DNA of 64,000 nt from Fomes fomentarius (Eukaryota > Basidiomycota > Agaricomycetes > Polyporales > Polyporaceae), in contig JABYQN010000001.1 of the NCBI GenBank assembly GCA_022606135.1, forward strand, positions 2,108,001 through 2,172,000. Direction: 5' to 3'. Below are positions 1 to 12,400 of this stretch, piece by piece. A model generated the notes under the pieces. That model made no database searches. It saw only the letters and a list, made by a program, of their open reading frames with translations, and was not told the origin of the DNA. How positions within the stretch are numbered: the stretch's first letter is position 1; every line of letters starts with the position of its first letter. Both the position numbers and the translations under genes were made by a program.

Positions 1-1690
1 ATATATTTGTCAAATTCTGAAGAGGTACGTGCGCGGCAGTGAAGCATCAGAACCAGGGCTGAATGTGTTGCCTAGACTGCAGAGTTCATCGTGCGAGCCT
101 TCGGCAACGAGAAGTATTCCCAGGTTAGTGTTATAGTATCTTGCTTATCGCTTGCTTGATGGCTGAGTATCGCGAAGATCCCAGAGTTCATATTGTTCGA
201 AGACTGTCTCGACAACTCTTTACAACGTGACCTCATAAAGATGGAACACGTACGAATGCGGATCGCGCACGAACCACTCAATTCGGAGCTTGTTGACATG
301 GAACTCATTGAGTTGAAGTTCATATTCGATCGTCGTACGTTCCCCCGTTCTTCTCGGCCTTAATCAAACAACGTATCTCATGGGATAGTGTCCTTAGTCC
401 ACCATGACAACCGTGACTTCACCATTCTCCCCAACTACCAGCCTCGCGGTGTTGCGTCATTCAATCAGCAGACACAGTATCTTGAGAAGGAGCCTGGCGT
501 ACGCGTTCCAAGGCAAGGTCGTTCAAAGTGTTTTACTGACATGAGCGTGATACAGTTCGGGTGGCTATGGGTGTTCCTGAAGATCTATATCAAGGCATTC
601 CAACTAGCTAGCGACTTGGACGATTCGGTGGAGGACAAGTTGCTCATCGGTGACCGTCCCAAGCCCAGTCACGATCCAGAAACGAAGCTACCTCTCAAGG
701 AACGGTTAGCATCGAGGAAGCAGGAAGAGATCAGCGAGGTTGGTCGCCTCGATTATGAACATCCTGCGGTCTGATATACAACATTGACCTCACCTCAGCT
801 CTCTGCTGACGAAGGTCTCTATTACGACTACGCCACGGCGCTGTCGGAATGGCTCACGCCTTACCACGATTACGCCCGACCACCTCCATCTGCCGTTCTC
901 GCCGAAGCTGCCAAACTGACGGAGCAGAAGACCGGACACCCGTTGAAGGGACTAGAACTTCCTCCAGATGCTGGAAACGGCTATGCGAAGAAGGATGAGG
1001 AGCCACCAGCAGTAGTTGACCCCCCCGCTGCCATCAGCCAACACTACGACGGTGAGATGCCACGACTATGTTCTTCTTTACACGTTCTCAACACGACTAC
1101 GATCTACTACAGCCTTGCTCCGGCGCGTGAAGGAGTTGCTGGAAAGCAAGGCTCTGCCGTTCGAGTTGCTCCACGTAGTCACGCTCACGCAAGAGGTCTG
1201 TCGAGGTTTACCATCCACTCAGTCACGTATTGATCCCGTGTTAGGCATTCCTTCTCTTTGCCATCGAGACAATACGATTCAGGACGCCTTCTGTTGTGAA
1301 GCAGAACAAACTTGGTGGAGTATGTCTCATTTCTGTGTCGTCAATGAGCAGGTTCTGACAAACCCGTAGCTCTCGCAACATATCAAGGACATACGTACCA
1401 AGTCCTTGGCTGTGTTGACGGAGGTTTCGAACGCGCTGATCAAACGTGCGGAATCGGAAGCGACTGCGGAGAGTCGGAAAGCCATTGTGGATGCATGCAA
1501 GCCCATCATCCACGAGTCAGGGGTATGTCTCCCCTCCATGGTACGAGGTGCTGAGTGCTTAATAGGGACTATACTATAGCTCGACCACGACTTCGTGCTC
1601 AACGTCGCGAAGAAGATTACGGAGGCACGGAAACAGATCTTTGACGGGCTAGGCAAGGGTATGGCGAAACTAGCCAAGACTCATGCATGA
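1..1690 (+). CDS. NAA25: NatB N-terminal acetyltransferase auxiliary subunit (NAA25/Mdm20-like), C-terminal part; 5' end outside window
   Basis: This is the last ~387 residues of a protein that matches my knowledge of NAA25/Mdm20, the ribosome-anchoring subunit of the NatB complex, which acetylates nascent Met-Asp/Glu/Asn N termini in the cytosol. Exons close in phase: <1..24, 76..123, 178..334, 398..498, 556..738, 799..1051, 1113..1195, 1269..1319, 1370..1522, 1580..1690 (TGA). Visible landmarks are a helical stretch with RDLIKMEHVRMRIAHE, then DNRDFTILPNYQPR, WLWVFLKIYIKA, RPPPSAVLAEAAKLTEQKTG, and a C-terminal coiled-looking tail ending GKGMAKLAKTHA. The TPR-rich N-terminal half lies upstream of base 1. 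The recognition rests on these sequence blocks, not on a search. The alternative is another helical scaffold protein of similar length. Confidence 0.66.
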
Positions 1691-2330
1691 TGATATAGAT
1701 GGGATTCAGGATGACGGACTAACGGCATTGTAGTAGACGACATGACAAGGCATGCGCATCACCACTCAGCATAACAATAACACATAGTTCTATAATCGTG
1801 GCAATAGATCTGGTATATTATCGTGACCCCAGTGTTCGCTATACAGACGATGAACTTCCCTTCCGTAGGCCGATAACTATGCATGCTCACATGTTTATCA
1901 CTGCATATATCAGCTACCTGACGCAACAAGAACGGGGCGAATCCGTGAAGATTTGGCTCCGATCTTGAACAAAGTAGTACTAAGCGCAACCGACATCTTT
2001 GTTTCTGCATCTACTTCCGGCCGTGACTGGGACCCCGATGGACCACTCTCCCTCATATCATCCCTGTTCCATGGAGATCCTCCTCCTTTGACGAGATTCC
2101 CAACACTCAGCCGCACCACAGCTGAATGCCGTTTCCCCTCTATTGTTGGACTTCGCTATTACACAGATCCCGGGCGCTGCGGGTAATTCTGTTGCATACA
2201 TACTGAGTAGTATACTCTTAGCATACTGACAATTTTTCCGAGGTCAGAATCACGGCGAAGCGACACCTAGTCCTCAAGCGTGACTTTGGTGCCACCGCGC
2301 AGCAATTCAAATATGTTCTCCGACGGACTC

Positions 2331-2650
2331 TCACCAGCGTTTGGCGCGAAGCTTGCGGGCCAGCCGGAGCAATGCCGCGCGGACTATGAATACAGCTACA
2401 ATCAGCAATATTGTGACTGACAGTAATGTTCCCCTCGTCTTTCACTCATTTTTGCACCTAATCCACTCATACTTCGTAACATAGTTCTTCAGTACCATAC
2501 CCAACATCAGACAATTTGAGTGTTATCAGTTGTCCGAAGGGCGAGCGACTCGCGATTCAATATTTCTCTGGCGAACACTGGGGTCAGCCTCGAAGTACTT
2601 GTGTACATAGCTGGATGTGACAGAGGCGTGTTACGTATGCTCGACGCGTC
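2331..2650 (-). other. possible small tail-anchored membrane protein gene, structure unresolved
   Basis: The minus strand carries an exon-like stretch (2416 down to a stop at 2331-2333) coding for about 27 residues that start VTILLIVAVFIVRAALLRLA and end in a short basic tail. This looks like a single transmembrane helix at a C terminus. A good acceptor (TGTCAG) precedes it. Upstream, around 2520-2650, another minus-strand stretch reads YVHKYFEADPSVRQRNIES, but I could not join the two in a consistent phase. The product is not identified. The rest of 1691-2788 holds no convincing gene and includes the promoter of the RPA32 gene. Confidence 0.22.
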
Positions 2651-2788
2651 GCGTCACAGTCACGCTCAATTATACGCGTGGTTGGCTGCGCCAATTGCAG
2701 TCGCGTCTCATCCTCATCCATCACCATCCCTTTGCTTCGACTTTTTTCAATCATCTGATATCACATACATAAAACACGCAGCTATCAA

Positions 2789-3982
2789 ATGAGTGGATGT
2801 ATGTATGCTCTACCTCTATGCGTCCAGAGTGCCAGACTCACTGTACGCTACTGGTAGTCGGTGACAGCAACCCCTATTATGCCGGCGGCGGTGGAGGGTA
2901 CTTGTCCCAAGGGTCGCCATTTGGAAGTGGAGGAGGTAGTCCTGGAGGGAGTGCACGTGTAAGTGCTGCTCACTCTTGTGGTTGCACACTATAATGATCC
3001 GAGCAGCAAGCTACTTCTCATTCCATCCGACCTGTAACACTAAAACAACTCGTTGAAGCCACCCAAGAGCATTCGGATGCTCCATGGAGGATCGGTGACG
3101 TTGACGTTGGTCAGGTGCGTGTGCAACCCCGTTGTATCCCGCTCCCAATATTCATTTCGACAAGATTATGGTCGTGGCGCAAGTCCTCTCGGTACAGCCA
3201 CAAACGACAAATGTCGTATATTCGCTCAATGACGCGACCGCAAGCTATGAGGCACGACAATGGGTCGATCCCAATAGTGAAGAAGATAGCAGCAAGCGGG
3301 AGATTAGGTGAGGAAACCATACGGCTTATCCCTGAACCTCGTCTCATGAGTGATCAGCGAGAACACCTACGTTCGCGTTCTGGGATCACTCAAAATGTTC
3401 GGCCAGAAACGATACATCACCGCAACACACATTCGTCAAATTCCTCAAGAACGGGTCGCAGACGAACTGTTCTATCACATTACCGAGGTAGCCATGACGG
3501 CTCTCATATTTGAACGCGGACCGGTAGGTTGCAACTCAGGTAGCACACGATACATTGTCCCATCAACTCATTCATCCGTAGCCACCGCGCCCGAGCGAAG
3601 GCCTAGTCGCCAACCGTTCGAGTTCGAAAGTAGTCAACGGATCCGGACCCTCCAGCTCTGTGTATTCTGCACAGGCACGGACCGCGACAGTGAACTCGGG
3701 CCAATATGCTGGTCTTCCCGCACTGGAGAAGTCCATCGTTCAGTTCATGCTTGATCAACCTGCGCACGAGGAAGGGCTACATGTCGCGGCCATTGCAAGA
3801 CATGTGGCGGGCCTGGGTAACGCAGGGGACGCTCATGGTATCAGGTTCGTTCACCTTCTCTGACAAGAGGATGCTACTATAGAAGCTCATTTCACATGTA
3901 CAGTGCGGCCTTGGACAGGCTCATGGATGAGGGTCTTGTCTATAGCACGACTGACGAGTCACACTTTGCCCTATCTGAGTAG
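2789..3982 (+). CDS. RFA2: Replication protein A 32-kDa subunit (RPA2/RFA2)
   Basis: Middle subunit of the single-stranded DNA-binding complex RPA, used in replication, repair and checkpoint signalling in the nucleus. Seven exons close in phase: 2789..2798, 2858..2958, 3007..3114, 3165..3307, 3358..3523, 3582..3844, 3904..3982, giving 289 residues, the usual family length. The start exon is only 10 nt (MSG plus one base). Domains in order: a Gly/Ser-rich phospho-region with GGGGGYLSQGSPFG (about 10-30), the OB fold starting at IRPVTLKQLVEATQE and including RIGDVDVG and VRVLGSLKMFGQKRYI, a short linker, and the C-terminal winged helix from LPALEKSIVQFM to the last residues HFALSE. The next gene downstream is a diverged copy of the same family. 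Confidence 0.93.
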
Positions 3983-4282
3983 GTAGATCTTCAAAAAATG
4001 TATTATATTGTTTGTCTCGCTGTGCTGTGTGGCTATCTCGTTCTGCAAATTATCTCATTGCACATTAAGCGTTCGCCAACCGCACGCGTCATCGGTCCTG
4101 CTGCCAACTGCCAGAACCACTGGAAGTGTCACATGGGGCATTTGCATCGTTGTCCTCGTGGCATGCCATCATTGATCGGATGCATCTCCGGGCTACCGCA
4201 GCGCAGCTATTTGGTTCTCCCTGTCCGTCAATCTCGAGAATATAGCCATATATTCTAGACGCTGTTCCAACTTCAACATCCA

Positions 4283-5711
4283 ATGGGAGATTCGGTGAGC
4301 GCCATGTTCATACATTTCGATATTCATTGCATGAACTCCGATATAGCCCAAATCTACATCTAGTACCATTCGGCCGGTTACGATCCGCCAGCTTCTGGAT
4401 GCGACTAGAGAGCACTCTAGCGCTGCTTTCAGGATCGGAGACGTCGAAGTTGATCATGTTCGTGGTACCTCTCTACCGCACGATCCGATCGAACAGCGCC
4501 ACTCACGCTTATATTCATACATAGGTCTCTATTGTCGCTCATGCGATTACTATTCGTCATTTCGACTCGTGCATCCTCTACACTCTCGAAGACGGCACTA
4601 GTCGCGGGCACATCACAGCCCGTCAGTGGCGTTCAGACACCATTGAAGACATCCCTGATGATGACCAGCTATATGTGCATGTCGTTGGGCAGTTGGACCA
4701 GAAAATGTCAATGGGTGCCCAAAATGTTCTCAATATCAGGCGGATCCGCAGAATTGTGGATCAAATAGCGGATCGTTTGTGCTGCCATCTCATGGAAACT
4801 GCGTATGTGACGCTCTATCACGAACGGGGCCCGCCGGTACGCACCATTCTCCGTTTGCGAAGACCTAAATTAACGTGGCCTTACTATGCAGACTCGCTCT
4901 GCACTGGCTAGTATAGGCCCTAGTTATCTCAGCATTGAGCCCATTCAAACTGCCCCTGTCGCCAGTCCACCTACATCCCCAGCACGAGCGACTACTCGTC
5001 GCAGTCCTCAACCCGTCAATGTTCCGATCTCTTCTGAATCATCACCCGTCCGACGAATTGTGCAGGCTTCTCCCCCTCCGCCCCCGCGTCAATCTACTCC
5101 TGGTCCGAGCACTCCGATAGGACAAGTCAACCAGGCAATACCGCTTCAAGCACCTGTTCCGATCACACCGATCCGTCAGTCTGCACTCAGGAGCCCCACT
5201 CGCGACTCAACCCCTGAGAACCCAGCTGAAGAACTTGTGGTGCAAGCTGAACCGCCAACCCCTCCGCCTAAAGCCTTGCCGAGACCTTCGGCACCTACTA
5301 CGAGATCAGGTGAATAGACCTCCTGGGTTTAATTCCTCCCTCCACGACCGTGTTGCTCACAGGACTACCATTTATGTAGCACGTCGCCAGTCCGGGATCA
5401 AGCGAGATCCGTATGCCCATCTCACGGCGCTGCAGCGTGCGATTTTGCTGCAGATCCTCAACTCCCAGGCTGCAGAGGAGGGTGCCAGCATGTTTGCCAT
5501 TGTCAGGGGTGTGAGCCATCACGATGTGGCAGCGGACTCGATCGGGTAAGCGTCGAGTTTGACAGTGGCCCTCCACGGAAATCGGTGCTGATTTCAGATT
5601 GAATCTTGCAGGAAGGCTCTGGACTTCTTGACCAACGAGGGTTACATTGAGAACACCATCGACAACTCTCACTATGCCATCAAGACTAGTCGGTATCCGA
5701 GAAGTCCATGA
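4283..5711 (+). CDS. Second, diverged RPA32-like protein (tandem paralogue of RFA2)
   Basis: Six exons close in phase: 4283..4294, 4347..4457, 4525..4836, 4892..5309, 5380..5545, 5612..5711 (about 372 residues). The order OB fold, linker, winged helix is that of RPA32. The OB fold opens with STIRPVTIRQLLDATREHS and RIGDVEVDH, and matches the neighbour's introns in position and phase. The winged helix runs from LTALQRAILLQILNS to SHYAIKTS. Differences from the canonical copy: almost no N-terminal Gly/Ser tail (only MGDS before the fold), a poorly conserved OB core, and a linker of about 140 residues rich in S/T-P dipeptides (for example SPPTSPAR, STPGPSTP, RSPTRDSTPE). It lies 300 bp after RFA2 on the same strand, so local duplication is the simple origin. 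The role is inferred: a specialised RPA subunit, perhaps meiotic or damage-specific. Confidence 0.85.
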
Positions 5712-5984
5712 AGATCTGGTTTGCATATATGATGTACGATGTCTGTTGCGAGTAGCAAGGAGGCGATGTTTCGTATGATGCATATGGCGGCTTATTAGAT
5801 GTTACCCTCTAGAGATATTGTCACATCACCGTATGCATCCATAGTAACTTTCTGCGCGATGGAGAGCCGTTCACAGTCAACACTGATCATCAATCAAAGA
5901 TTCTGGCCGAGTCAAGATTCCGTACAAGTACTGATGTCAATGTCATACAACCCCATATAGCCACCTAGATGCCCCTAATATAAT

Positions 5985-7073
5985 CTACGAGTTACGACCA
6001 CGGTCCATCTGCTCCGGCACATGGTAGGCGGGCTGGGCGGTGAGGAACTTGGAGATATCGTGAGCGATCCAATCGTGCACCTTCGTGGACGGGTGCAAGT
6101 TGTCTACCCAGATGTCGCCACCTGCGCGGGCGACATGTTCTGGCGCGAAACCGTGCGCTATTGGGTCGTCCAGAACACGGGTGAAGGTGTCCCAGGAAGA
6201 GAAGAAGAGAGTTGTGACATCAGGGTGAGCGTGGGCAAATGCTGTGATTCGTTCTCGCAAATTCGAGTTCCAGTGTTGGTAGACCCTGCTGAACTCTGGG
6301 TCATGCCTTGTGAATGTTACGCCTATGCCACGACGGGTGATTCAGATCCAAACAAACGACTAGAGGCCGTCCTTTCACACGCACCGATAGGCGTCCTGTG
6401 TATTGGTGGGACGTCGACAAAGAGGAAATTGCGAGCGCCGGCGTGATACAGACATTCCTGTTCGATAAATAGCTCATCAACCTTAGCAGGCACCGAGCCT
6501 AAGTCTAGATGTCTTCTCAGAGTCACTGAGCACTGCAGAACGCATCTTCTGAAGATGGCTCACCCGCAATCGTTGATCCCAACCCAGGTGACTGCAACAA
6601 ACAGGGAATAAGGTTACTGCGAGATATGGAAAGAACAGAACGTTTACCAAATAACGTGTCTTGAGCGCCCCAGGGAGCCCAGGAAGGTTTCTCGCCAACG
6701 CGCGGCAAGAAATTGGCCTGAACCTGCGTCCGGACACCTTCTACAGTATGGCCTCCGATGGCGTAGTCGTAGACGAGGAGGCGGGTGTAAGGGCTGTACT
6801 CCGTGATCAGGTAGCCGACCCAGTTGGGCATGGCGCGTTCGGCCCAGGTGACACCAGGATACTCGATGCCGAGAGGGTTCTCATCTGTGGGGATGGAGGA
6901 CTCTTGCTTGTAGTCATAGCCGACATCAGAGTACGAATCGCCACTACAGCAAGCTGGGTTAAAGAGCAGACATCGGGGGACATCTGCTGAGATACCTACA
7001 AAATCACCAAGTGTCTGAGGCCGGCATAACCCCGCCAACTTGGGCCGATCGCGTTCAGGTCTGCCTCGGCCAT
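5985..7073 (-). CDS. GDSL-type carbohydrate esterase (CE16 acetylesterase family)
   Basis: Exons (5' to 3' on the minus strand): 7073..7000, 6943..6648, 6591..6564, 6515..6385, 6295..5985; 279 residues. CE16 enzymes remove acetyl groups from the non-reducing ends of hemicellulose oligosaccharides. Block I is the nucleophile motif VIFGDSYSD (Ser about residue 28); the oxyanion Asn block is TWVGINDCG; the Asp/His pair is in WVDNLHPSTKVHDW near the C terminus, and a GARNFLFVDVPP strand lies between. The Ser-Gly-Asn-His set is complete, so the enzyme looks active. Exon 3 is only 28 nt. The chosen ATG (MAEADLNAIGPSW) gives no signal peptide. Either a 5' exon coding for one is missed, or this is an intracellular member. 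Confidence 0.85.
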
Positions 7074-7706
7074 GGGTGGTGTGCTGGGCGGTGTCGCTCG
7101 CTGGCTACTCGCTGTGCGGGACGACGTGCACGATGCAGGACGTGTTGTGGGAAGGCCGGAAGCAGGTAGTAGCCCCCGATACTTGCATCACACACAAGGC
7201 GGCGAATAAATCCGTAGAAGTCAGGCGGCGGGGAGAGAATTGAGCAAATAATAATTCCCTTACATTCAGATAGAGTACTGTGGGGGCATTGTAAGTAATT
7301 ATTAGGTGGCTCGGATCATCCTAGGTCACAACCGCTTATCACTACTCCGACGGACACGGATCGCAACGTACTACTACTAATAGTAATACGCAGGGGTACT
7401 GAACTGCATCGAAGAAGTCGCCACTCTGTCAATATTACTCACGGGACGAGTGGTGGCTGCAGGTGTTTGAGTGAGACTTATCCATTGTCCACTTCGACGC
7501 GTACGGCGCCTATGGTGGTTGGTAGATTGACACCAATACCTCCATAGCGCATGCAAAACTTCATATTGGAGGCTGAAACCTCCCGGACGTATAGATTTCA
7601 TACGCCGTCACATGTGTGTGTCTTTTTGAATGTTTTCGACTATAGGAATGTATTCTATGGAACGAACATGTTTTCCGCGCTTGATTTTAGTGTACCGAAC
7701 AACTTG

Positions 7707-8180
7707 TTGCGAGCGAAGCGAGCATACCCCATAAGACGCTGACGATTTGCATTTCGCTGGGACAAATAAGTACAAATTCTTCGGTACACAACATTCTGGC
7801 GTCCAACAATCTCATCGCGCTATATTAGAGTATGCATCTCCTCCTCAGACATTGATATCTGTGGCATCTATAGTTGTGGCAAGTTTGAGGGTAAGTTAAT
7901 GACTTATGCATGTGTTACGGGGGAATGAGTATCAAACGGTAAACCTCTGCCACGCCCACATACGTGGCATTGTCAAAGCGGACACGATACTCAAACATTG
8001 TCAGGACGCCCACTCGCCCATAGGCAGCTTGAATTGTGATTTATGCCAAGCAGTCCTGTACCCCTACGTTGAGTCCGTGCGTGCCGCGAGCAGCCCGTCC
8101 TGACGGAGACTAGTACTTGTTTGTCCCAGCGAAGTGCAATCCGTTCATGCCCTATGAGATATGCTCGGTTCGCTCGCAAT
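7707..8180. repeat. terminal-inverted-repeat element (MITE-like or hairpin remnant)
   Basis: Two imperfect arms of about 68 bp face each other: left 7707-7773, beginning TTGCGAGCGAAGCGAGCAT and ending GACAAATAAGTAC, and right 8113-8180, whose reverse complement begins ATTGCGAGCGAACCGAGCAT and ends GACAAACAAGTAC. By eye they agree at roughly three quarters of positions. About 340 bp lie between them, with no transposase-like reading frame. I saw no clear target-site duplication. It fits a short non-autonomous DNA transposon or its remnant. Confidence 0.55.
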
Positions 8181-8621
8181 CATCTCGTAGTCGTACCTTA
8201 TTGCCTGCTTATTGCCGTTGCTTGCAATCCTCTTGAGGTTGCAAGCCGTTCATATCGTGTAGCCACCAATAGCCACTTACTTCCTCGCAAATACTTTCCA
8301 ATATGTGCGCGTTCCTAAAGCTTGCGCCTTGGGTCCAGATCAAGACTGCATAGTTTCTCGATGGAGTTCGAGAATTGTCGTCAATATAAGGTCACCACAG
8401 TTTACACCTCCCTCCATCACCCTCTCTTATACTGGACAAGTGGGTGAGTTCACATCCTTCTTTCCTGTCATACTTCTTAGAGGTATGTGTGTGCTCTACT
8501 ATCAATCTTCCGGCTCCGTCGCTGCCATACGGTTACTTATCATTTTAGGATGGCAGTGCTGATCAACATCGCACACTTCTCTGGCTAGCTGGACTTGGAC
8601 TTGTGCTTGGGGCTGACATTA

Positions 8622-9449
8622 CTAGATTGGTCGACAACCTCTCGCTGCCGTTTCTATGACCAAGTTGATCACCGCGGTTGCTACCGTCAGAACCTCCTTG
8701 ATCTGCTCGTCTGCTCCAGTGTTAGTACCTGTTACACGTAGATAGAAGGTTGTATACCCACCTGTACGAGTAGTGCTAGTGAGCTTGACCACCCCTATTG
8801 ACTTCAACAGATAATCTACTGCGAGGCGGCATACATGAGACGCGCAAGTAACGCCACCCATGGCTCAACGACGCCATGAGGGAGAATCTCATCGGCGACT
8901 TAGCGTGGCAAGAGGAACAACCTCTGGCCGGAAGCCTATATTTGTGTGCATCTCTTGAGGCTCATCCTCTGCGAGAGCTATGGCTAGACGACAGCATGGC
9001 GGGGAGGTCCTAGAGTTCCCCTGGAGGCAACTCTTGGGCCACGTTGGGCGCGACCTCCTCCTTGAGGCCACATTCGTAAAGAGCTACAGGGACTGCGATC
9101 AGCAAGCAAGTCGTAACCATGCGCTGCTAGATTGGATACCGACCTTCAGAAGCGGTCTCAACAGTGCACATGGGAAGAGTAGAAGGGGGTCGATAGCGGT
9201 CGATTGTTGACGACGAGCAGCAACTTCAAGACGGTCCATGTACCCGATCAGATCTGAGATACGATCTGCCCCAGGTGCACGTGAACGCCCAATCCCGTCT
9301 GCTCTGGCGGACTCCGCTCCTCGCGTCTTCGTCTCGTCCTCCGAGTAGGTCCCCGCACACGCACTTCTTGTCCTCGTCCATGACCCGCCACTGAATTTGG
9401 CCACGATCACGCTTCGAGCTTTCTTCTGCTTTGCTAGATCTGCACGCAT
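8622..9449 (-). other. possible minus-strand gene, product unknown
   Basis: A plausible exon pair is visible: an exon ending KLTSTTRT, a donor GTGGGT, an acceptor ending AACAG, and a last exon reading GTNTGADEQIKEVLTVATAV before a stop at about 8622. Farther upstream an open stretch (around 9099-9449) reads ISDLIGYMDRLEVAARRQ. I could not link these into one consistent frame and recognise no family. It may be a decayed gene. The 5' end would lie close to the ATG2 start at 9497. Confidence 0.2.
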
Positions 9450-9496
9450 AACTCACTGTACGCTATTCCGACATTCCCGGGCTCTTGCACGCTACA

Positions 9497-12400
9497 ATGT
9501 TTCCTTCATTCTCATGGCTTCCCTCCCTCCCCTCGATCGACCTCTCCCTCCCATCAAGCATTCAGAAGCGTTTCATATCATTCGCTCTTAGACAGTCTCT
9601 CGGACACCTCCTCAAGCCCGGTCAGTTGGACGTGCAGCAAGTGGACTCTCAGATTGGTTCAGGTTATGTGCAGGTCCGCGACCTCGAGCTCAACAATGAG
9701 GTAGGCACTGATCATCTCTGCTGCATATCAAGCTATACTGAAGTTGCAGGCCATCAATGCCCTCATTTCTGGCTTGCCTATACGGTTGCACGATGGCTCA
9801 GTGGGCAAGGTCACCGCACGCATTCCATGGCCGAATCCCCTCACTTCCTCTGTTGGCTTGTCCCTCGAGTCCCTCCATCTCACGTTCTATCTCGAGCCCA
9901 CACTCACCCCACCGTCTGAGCATCCACTTGCGGACAATCTAGCCGAGTCTGTCGCGTCTATCGCCGAGACGTTCATCCACGAAGAGCTCACACCCAATGA
10001 GGAAGCCACTCTACGAGAATCTATCCATTCTGATCACAGTCACTCCACCTCATCTACACCCGATGACCATGTCCCTGGTGGACTGGATCCCTTCATCTCC
10101 GAAGAAGAGGTTCACTTTAATGAGGCCGACCCACCAGGTGTGTCGATATTTGCGACATTGATCGAGCGACTCCTCGCTCGCTTCCAATTCGACGCGACAG
10201 ACACTAGGATTACCATCGTGAATCCCTCGCATGCCAGTTTTACGCTCATCGTACCAGAGATCCGCTATGGTACGGAGACTCCAGACACGCCTAGTCGACC
10301 AGCAGACCCAACGGATTCACCATCTATGGAGACTCTCTCTGTGGGTGACACTCGGAAGGTCACCATCATGGGTGTTACAATGACTACACGCTGTTTGCGT
10401 CTACAGAGTCCTCAACCCTGGATACCGTGTAGCCCACCCATTGGACAATTGACACCTAGGACTGTGTCTCCTACAACGGTGATGTCTGCGTTGCCGCAGC
10501 CAGAGACACACGCTAGAACGCTATCTCCTGGGCCTCCTTTTCCTGACACGCATTCTACGCACTCCTCTGAAGAGACACAGCAAATTCCTGCATCTGAACC
10601 ATCGTCGCCTTATTCTGATTCGTCAGATCTGGACGAGGATACTCAACTATTCATGTCTCAGTCGATTGCCGTGTTGCCACCACGTCCTGTATCCCCGACA
10701 TCATCAGTCGCTAGCAGTATGTATCAAAGTGCCATATCGATCAACGAGACGGATGCTAGGCTTGATGATATTCCAGAGGAGGAAGCGTCTCGTTCGCATA
10801 CTATGACACCTCCAGGCGAAGGGCATGAGCGCCCTCCACCATCTCCACCTCATGTCGAGAGCGACATCCCGGAGCATCCAGTAGTCGTACCGTGGGTCGA
10901 AGCCGCATCTAGCTCCCGAGTACTGCCTCCGCATTCTCCAGTCCAACGTCGCTTGACGGTGCGGTCTTTGGACATAGAGGACGAAACCATCTTGTCACTT
11001 GGTTCTGAACCTATTGAGCTGCGGTTAACGACGCCACCACCATCGCGGCCTGCGCCCGTACCCCGACCAGCACCGAGCGGAACCCTATCAGCAGTCCTAC
11101 CGGAGGTTCCACCGGCTCGCACTAAGCCGCAACATCGTCAAGACAAGGTTCACATAGAGCTCAGCATTGGGCAAGTTGCATTTGCATTGAATGCAAGGCA
11201 AATCCGCTCGATCATTGATATCGCAGAGCTTTGGACATCACACAGTGCCCCTGTAACAGCGTCCACCCAATCTCGTCAGCCAGACGACGCGGGGCTCCCC
11301 CTTCCGTTCGACGACATCGAAGGAGCCGTACGCATACGCGGAATTGTCATTCTTTTGCTGCCGTCTACCCGTTCATCTGCTGCCAATCCAGACGATGCCC
11401 TGACCGAGTACTTCACGCGACCGCTGGTGCCACCCCACCTTCCCCGCGGATACACCAGAATACACATCGAGGGTATTTCGAACTCTCTACTTATGAAACG
11501 TTCAGAGCTCCCAAAGGGCAGGGGTATCACATCTCGACGAGAGCCGCCTTCTGTCTCTGCCTCCTTTACCATCGTCGAGATCTCCGCGTTTGCTTTCCTC
11601 CCCCAGACTGGCCCCAATGGAGAGATGACCGCATCGCCAATTCTCATCACTGATCCACATCTCACCTCGCAGTATCCCCTTGTCCACCAACACTGTTTCA
11701 TGCCCCCGACTTCCGAACCCAGCTCGTCCCTGCCTACATTCGATGTGGCCGATTGGACGGACCCTACCCAGCGTAGCGTTTCCGCCAAATTATCGTTGTG
11801 GAGGACGAAGGTGGCACAGCATCCTCTCGCTGCACGATCTCCTTCCAGTCCCACTCACGATAACGTCCGATTATCTTCACCGGGGCCTACCAGCCCACCC
11901 AAGAGGGGTGTAGATCTCCCAGGACCATCTAGTCTCCCGTCGACTCGAACGATACCTGTCGCGCTGTCGTCGTCTCCTGGCCAGCTTGGGCTGGCTGGGT
12001 TGTCATCTTCCCCGGGTAAAGGGACACAAATACCGTCGAAACCACCCACGCCCGCAGTGTCGGTGAAGTTCCGGAGCGCTCGTCCAAAGGATGGTCGTAA
12101 TGTCCCGGAAGTCCACGTCGCCCTGGCTCCGTTGCATATTTTCTTGGATACAGGCATGCTCTTGAGCCGTCAGGAGGATAGGAAGAGTGAGACCATGCAA
12201 TACATCGAGGAGCTCACTGCTGCACCTTCTTGCCAGAAGCCGGGCGAACCTGGAGAAACTCCTCAGGAAGAGCATGACGATCACGAGGAGGAGCGCCCAA
12301 GGACGCCCCGTGCGTTTGGGTTACGCGGACTGCCAGATCGTGAGACGGAACAAGAGCGTGAACGTCGAAGGTTGGAGCAGCTCGTACTAGAAGACCTCGA

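Larger units (their letters stand above)
7074..9496. other. gene-poor gap with an inverted-repeat element
   Basis: No gene could be supported over most of this 2.4 kb. Reading frames are short and show no coding bias. It holds the promoter of the minus-strand esterase (from 7074), the inverted-repeat element at 7707-8180, a weak minus-strand coding signal at 8622-9449 and the promoter of ATG2. Confidence 0.6.
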
